Origin: Planctomyces sp.
Lineage (GTDB): Bacteria; Planctomycetota; Planctomycetia; Planctomycetales; Planctomycetaceae
Assembly (NCBI GenBank): GCA_005778115.1
Contig: SXKJ01000269.1
Coordinates: 1-32,772 of the forward strand
DNA: 32,772 nucleotides
Reading direction: 5' to 3'
In this document: piece by piece, positions 29,901 to 32,772 of the stretch
How the letters are laid out: the number at the start of each line of letters is the position of its first letter
Position numbering within the stretch: position 1 is the stretch's first letter
Notes under the pieces: generated by a model
Databases searched by the model: none
Seen by the model: the letters and a program-made list of their open reading frames with translations, nothing else
Told to the model about the DNA's origin: nothing
Position numbers and translations under genes: made by a program

Positions 29901-30215
29901 GTCCGCCGCTCCAGCCTGCATCGCCGCGACATCGAGTTCACGGTTTTCATCACTGGCCGTCACGATCAACGGAGCTTGGCATCCCGCGGCAATCGCCGCC
30001 GCGACCAACTCGACACCGCTCCGTCCGCCGATCTGATGATCGACGAGATACACGTCATGCCGCGTCTCTTGGATCGCCGCCAGACCATCATCAAACGAGC
30101 CCGCCCATTCCAACACGATCCGCCCATGATCGCGTTCTTCGAAGAGCTTGCGCGCGATGACGAACGTGGTGGAGTCGTCATCAATCAGCAGCACGCGCAC
30201 TTGAGATTCGGCCAT
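26925..30215 (-). CDS. Hybrid sensor histidine kinase with three receivers and an HPt domain
   Basis: A 1096-residue multidomain phosphorelay protein with no membrane segment, so probably cytosolic. Domain order: receiver 1 (6-125, Asp59 in LVDHQIGG), PAS 1 (~140-255), PAS 2 (~265-412), HisKA dimerisation with His441 in SHEIRTPMNAVLG, HATPase (~545-665; N-box VGNAIKF, DTGIGIEPE, GGTGLGLAIS), receiver 2 (~688-805, Asp743 in LSDLHMPDTDG), receiver 3 (~833-955, Asp887 in LMDVQMPEMDG) and an HPt domain with His1039 in SHTLQAALRLFG. All catalytic residues are present. The start ATG 30215 begins the first receiver and has GGGGGA upstream; a longer frame to 30353 does not look coding. The signal is unknown. 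The downstream receiver gene, likely its original partner, is truncated. Confidence 0.94.
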   Translation of the reverse strand: MAESQVRVLLIDDDSTTFVIARKLFEERDHGRIVLEWAGSFDDGLAAIQETRHDVYLVDHQIGGRSGVELVAAAIAAGCQAPLIVTASDENRELDVAAMQAGAADFLVKEVHDAAALERAIRYALERQRLLAALATERDLLRALMENLPDSIYFKDASSRFLRVSKSKALRSGLRDASEAVGKTDFDFFAAEDAQHSFADEQEVMRSGKPLVGKEEMHVWPDGRTSWVATSKLPLRDQQGNIIGTFGISHDITEQKQALQALRDSEFRTRMIVETALDAFIATDREGMIIDWNAQAEATFGWSEREVLGKFMSQIIIPVRFRAACQAGLERYLLTWQPKILGQRLELTALHRDGHEFPVEMTVSALRLDERRLENGERSLDGRNDWATLERSPLSKDSVVFAAFIHDITKRKAAEAALREAKDSAEAVSRAKSDFLATMSHEIRTPMNAVLGMTELVLDTSLTEAQREYLATVLDSGESLLRVINDILDFSKIEAGKWDLIPDVFSLREMLGDTMKSLAVRAHREHLELAFRVATDVPDTLVGDAGRLRQVVVNLVGNAIKFTPHGEVVLDVSHADEELLASNTNGATFTPTILLHFYVRDTGIGIEPEKQSLVFEAFEQADTSTTRRYGGTGLGLAISQRIVNLMGGRIWVDSEVGVGSTFHFTTRFVVPPVPLEPTTARSVVMRGTRVLIVDDNATNRLILEEILHNWGLEPVCASSAKQAVEELRAATAAARPFSLVLSDLHMPDTDGFMLAAAIRNEPTLARTMVLMLTSGDRPGDVAKCRELGISAYLFKPIKQSELFNALVATLGINAAEDHVEVDAAAPQDGLPSLCILLAEDSLANQKLAVGLLTKWGHQVTVANDGAEAVRMWGTPPDGRPFDIVLMDVQMPEMDGFEATAAIRELESALGQHTPIVAMTAHAMKGDRELCLAAGMDGYIAKPIRQQEVITVLREALSGSASLPSLSGGQVEAVPGGEIVQTSRSTQRLNWKQALRTVGEDTELLREVLTAFLEEGPELQARLRGGAATGDWLTVAKTSHTLQAALRLFGGQPLELAVALESRCKLGQTEESRVLFEKFSQELENVFEEVRGYLKGN

Positions 30216-30357
30216 CTCGCTCGGTCCCCCAGGATGAGGGGAGATTGTACCTCTCTCGCGAGTCAAACGTCGCGTTCGCAGGCGAGTGATCCTCGTACGA
30301 CCGTAAATGAAAGAGGCGATCGGAGCAGCAACTGATGCCGCCCCGACCGCCACCTGA

Positions 30358-30390
30358 AGAAGCCCGGCATGTTTGAATTGCCGGGCTTCT
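30358..30390 (-). terminator. Hairpin downstream of the protease gene
   Basis: AGAAGCCCGGCA (30358-30369) and TGCCGGGCTTCT (30379-30390) form a perfect 12-bp stem with a 9-nt loop, 23 nt after the protease stop on the minus strand. Only a short TTCTTC follows, so it is a strong hairpin with a weak U-tract. Confidence 0.6.
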
Positions 30391-30412
30391 GGCCCCCAAC
30401 TTCTTCAAGTCT

Positions 30413-32772
30413 CTAAGCCAGAGACTGCAAACCCTCCAACAAGCTGCCCCACGCGGCCGAATGGAACTGATTCGCAAACTCGGCGTGATGCGACGACGTC
30501 ACATGACCGTCATCGTCGTGAGTATTCAACTGCGTTGAAGACTCACCCGCTTGAGACGAACCGACCTGCGCCACTCGATCAGCCTGGTTCGCGGTCGCCA
30601 CCAGGACGTCGCTGTAGGAACCAATCTCCGCTGACAACCGCGTCGCTTCCTGGCGAGTGGCGACCGCAATGACTGCGGTGCGCCCCGCGTCATGATCGTG
30701 ATCATGATCATCGTGATCCCCATCCGAACCGAAACCTTCCTGAATCGGCAGGTTGTGAGGCCCGTGGCCATAGCCCGCCCGGAGAATGTCGCGAACGGCT
30801 TCAGGAGACAACGGGTTCACACCGTTGTTGCCGGATGAATTACTTCCATTGGACGGAAACGTTGCCAACATGGTCTGGTAGGTATTCTGCGGTCCTCGAC
30901 CGCCACCGTGTCCCGGAAGTTCATTAAACGCTTGATCGACAAAGCGCGTGTCCGTGACCCACTGACTTTGCGGAGTGCTGTAACGCAATCCCATGCTTTC
31001 CGGAGATGACCCCGACTGCACGTGATATAGACCATACGTGTGCCCCGCCTCGTGCAGCGTGACGTCGGCCACCGCGATGGCCGTGTTGGACGCGCTCCCC
31101 CAATCCTCATCCCCCACGAAGGCGATGTCGGTGCGATTGTTATTGCCGAAGTCGATATCGTTGGCCACATGATAGTAACCATTCGACAGCGTCGATCGTC
31201 CCAGGAAAATGGTCGTCGCTCCCTCGTTCTCCACCACCCCAGCGGTGCTGCGCACGACCGTGATTCCAAACGGATTCAAGTCGATCTGGATCATGGTGAG
31301 CATCTGGTTGATGATCTGTTCGCGATCGGCACGGCTGCCTAAGAAGGCCTGCACGTTGATGCCGTTTTGGTCCTCGTCAAACTCATTGACCGAGCCCGCC
31401 CAATCGCTGCCGGCCCAACGGACCAAATCCGTGCGAGAAATGCTGGCTCCGTCAAAGTCGAGGTACAGCACTCGATTGCCTGAACCCGGAGGAGGTGGCG
31501 GCGGATCGACATTGTCCAGAGAAAGTTCCAACGTGAACTGCCCAGTGCTGCCGGTCAGATCACCGCTGCCTGAAACCGCGTTGTAGTTGGAGTTGCCAAA
31601 ACCGGAAACGCCCAGGAAATAGGTTCCGCCATTGGCAAACGTGTATCGGAGATACGACTCCAGACTGCCAGCTTCTCCGGGCGTCGGGCCATCGTCGTTG
31701 CGAGCCAGCTCAGTGCCGTTCGCGTCGAACAGGCGGATGTAGGAATCGAACCCCTGGCTCGCGTTGTCGATATCGAAGCGAACCGTCTGCCCGCTGGTCA
31801 CCGTCACGCGGTACATGTCCACATCCGTGCCGACGTCAATTGCACCAGTGCGAGTCACTGTGCCGGAAATGGCTCCCAGGTCGATCGCTTCCGAGGTCTG
31901 ATCATCCGGGTCTGAATTCGCGGTCGCGACAGCGGTCACGTTCAGCGAATAATTCCCCGTACTGCCTGCCGTGTCGCCATCTCCGATCGCTGCATTGTAC
32001 GAGCTGTTTCCGAAACCCGAGATGCCGATGAAATACGTCCCCGCACTCAGGTTCAAATCGAGATACGATTCCAAGCTGTTGGCTTCGCCCGGCGTGGGCC
32101 CGTCGTCGTTGCGAGCGACTTCGACGCCGCTGGCATTAAACACGCGTAGGAATGAGTTCAGGGTTCCGCTGGGCCGATCGATGTCGATTTGCACGCGCCC
32201 CGCCGTGGCCACCGTGAAGCGGTACATGTCCACATCCGTGCCAACGTCAATTGCTCCAGTGCGAGTCACTGTGCCGGACAGGGCTCCCAGGTCGATCGCC
32301 TGCGAAATCTGATCGTCCGTGTCGGGCGTGACCGACAGCGAATAACTCCCCGTACTGCCTGACGTGTCACCCGTTCCGGTCAGGGGATTGAACCCAGAAT
32401 TTCCAAAACCTGAAACGGCGATGTAGTACGTGCCCGCACTCAGATTCAAATTGAGAAACGATTCTAAGCTGCCGCCTTCACCCGGCGTTGGCCCGTCATC
32501 GTTGCTAGCCACTTGGGTTCCGCTGGCGGTGAACACTCGGAGGTAAGAATCCAGGCTCCCGCTGGGCCGATCAATGTCGATCTCCACGCGTCGCGCCGTA
32601 TTGACCGTGAAGCGGTACATGTCCACATCGGTCGGGAGGTCGATCGCGCCCGTTCGACTGAGGGTCTGATCAATTTCGCCGAGGTTCACCGCTTCGCTGA
32701 TTTGGTCATCCAGATCGGGCGTCGTGTTGGTGACCACCAGCGAGTAGGCGCCGGTGCTGCCATTGCCATCTC
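30413..32772 (-). CDS. PPC-repeat, metzincin-like metalloprotease, 5' end outside the window
   Basis: At least 785 residues are visible; the frame is open to the window edge with DGNGSTGAYSL, the end of another PPC-like repeat. Three pre-peptidase C-terminal (PPC) beta-sandwich repeats of about 130 residues follow (~32713-32324, 32323-31934, 31909-31520), each with DxDDQxSxAxxLG, TDVDMYRxTV and SGFGNS motifs. After a Pro-rich linker comes a zinc-protease domain with HEAGHTYGLYH (bases ~31054-31022), the HExxHxxGxxH motif of metzincins, and a likely Met-turn ESMGLRY 17 residues on from the start of that motif's last His. The C-terminal tail is Asp/His-rich (DGDHDDHDHDHD) and may bind metal. 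It is most likely secreted, but the signal peptide is not visible. Substrate is unknown. Confidence 0.88.
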   Translation of the reverse strand, partial: DGNGSTGAYSLVVTNTTPDLDDQISEAVNLGEIDQTLSRTGAIDLPTDVDMYRFTVNTARRVEIDIDRPSGSLDSYLRVFTASGTQVASNDDGPTPGEGGSLESFLNLNLSAGTYYIAVSGFGNSGFNPLTGTGDTSGSTGSYSLSVTPDTDDQISQAIDLGALSGTVTRTGAIDVGTDVDMYRFTVATAGRVQIDIDRPSGTLNSFLRVFNASGVEVARNDDGPTPGEANSLESYLDLNLSAGTYFIGISGFGNSSYNAAIGDGDTAGSTGNYSLNVTAVATANSDPDDQTSEAIDLGAISGTVTRTGAIDVGTDVDMYRVTVTSGQTVRFDIDNASQGFDSYIRLFDANGTELARNDDGPTPGEAGSLESYLRYTFANGGTYFLGVSGFGNSNYNAVSGSGDLTGSTGQFTLELSLDNVDPPPPPPGSGNRVLYLDFDGASISRTDLVRWAGSDWAGSVNEFDEDQNGINVQAFLGSRADREQIINQMLTMIQIDLNPFGITVVRSTAGVVENEGATTIFLGRSTLSNGYYHVANDIDFGNNNRTDIAFVGDEDWGSASNTAIAVADVTLHEAGHTYGLYHVQSGSSPESMGLRYSTPQSQWVTDTRFVDQAFNELPGHGGGRGPQNTYQTMLATFPSNGSNSSGNNGVNPLSPEAVRDILRAGYGHGPHNLPIQEGFGSDGDHDDHDHDHDAGRTAVIAVATRQEATRLSAEIGSYSDVLVATANQADRVAQVGSSQAGESSTQLNTHDDDGHVTSSHHAEFANQFHSAAWGSLLEGLQSLA
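31520..32713 (-). repeat. Three tandem ~390-nt PPC-coding repeats
   Basis: Three consecutive DNA repeats encode the PPC domains. Similarity is very uneven: the segments near 31805-31885 and 32215-32295 are almost identical (a handful of differences in ~80 nt, several synonymous), while other parts have diverged. That suggests recent duplication or gene conversion between repeats 2 and 3. A fourth repeat enters from outside the window. Confidence 0.85.

Noticed and set aside
1..32772. CRISPR array, tRNA or rRNA genes, transposase genes
   Set aside because: No regularly spaced direct repeats, no cloverleaf with CCA-proximal consensus, no rRNA stretches and no transposase motifs were seen on either strand.

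Overview
The window looks like chromosome of a member of the Planctomycetota. The evidence is indirect: a moderately GC-rich sequence, a long S10-spc-alpha ribosomal cluster lacking rpmD, adk, map, infA and rpsD, a ribosomal protein L17 with two large insertions, a lipoprotein and secreted proteins of types common in that phylum, a PPC-repeat metalloprotease, and many palindromic intergenic repeats. No 16S gene or other decisive marker is present.

Layout. 1-428 is the 3' end of hemL. 1060-4456 is a compact co-directional group that reads as an undescribed RiPP-type locus: a 43-residue peptide ending in CCRCCRCCRCRR, a complete MNIO (formerly DUF692) enzyme, two tiny overlapping ORFs, an unrecognised 253-residue protein likely to be the enzyme's partner, and an ABC-exporter membrane domain without its own ATPase. 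4506-7153 carries three minus-strand genes (two-CBS protein, lipoprotein, short-chain dehydrogenase). 7329-9727 holds a small secreted protein, a 41-residue zinc-ribbon protein on the minus strand, and a class I glutamine-amidotransferase-like protein whose nucleophile position is Gly. folC follows on the minus strand (9959-11347).

11501-25049 is one transcription unit: a near-consensus promoter (TTGACA, 17 nt, TATCTT), then rpsJ-rplC-rplD-rplW-rplB-rpsS-rplV-rpsC-rplP-rpmC-rpsQ-rplN-rplX-rplE-rpsN-rpsH-rplF-rplR-rpsE-rplO-secY-rpmJ-rpsM-rpsK-rpoA-rplQ, closed by an intrinsic terminator. A fused cobA-hemD gene follows. The right end, all on the minus strand, has a large hybrid histidine kinase, a truncated receiver-domain gene just downstream of it, and a partial PPC-repeat metzincin-like protease running off the window.

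Intergenic DNA is unusually rich in palindromes. Several have the form GTAG followed by a hairpin, mostly as inverted pairs, which is the architecture of REP elements moved by RAYT (TnpA-REP) transposases. At least two other hairpin families have two members each, one of them inside the ribosomal operon between rpsH and rplF. No tRNA, rRNA, CRISPR array or transposase gene was seen.
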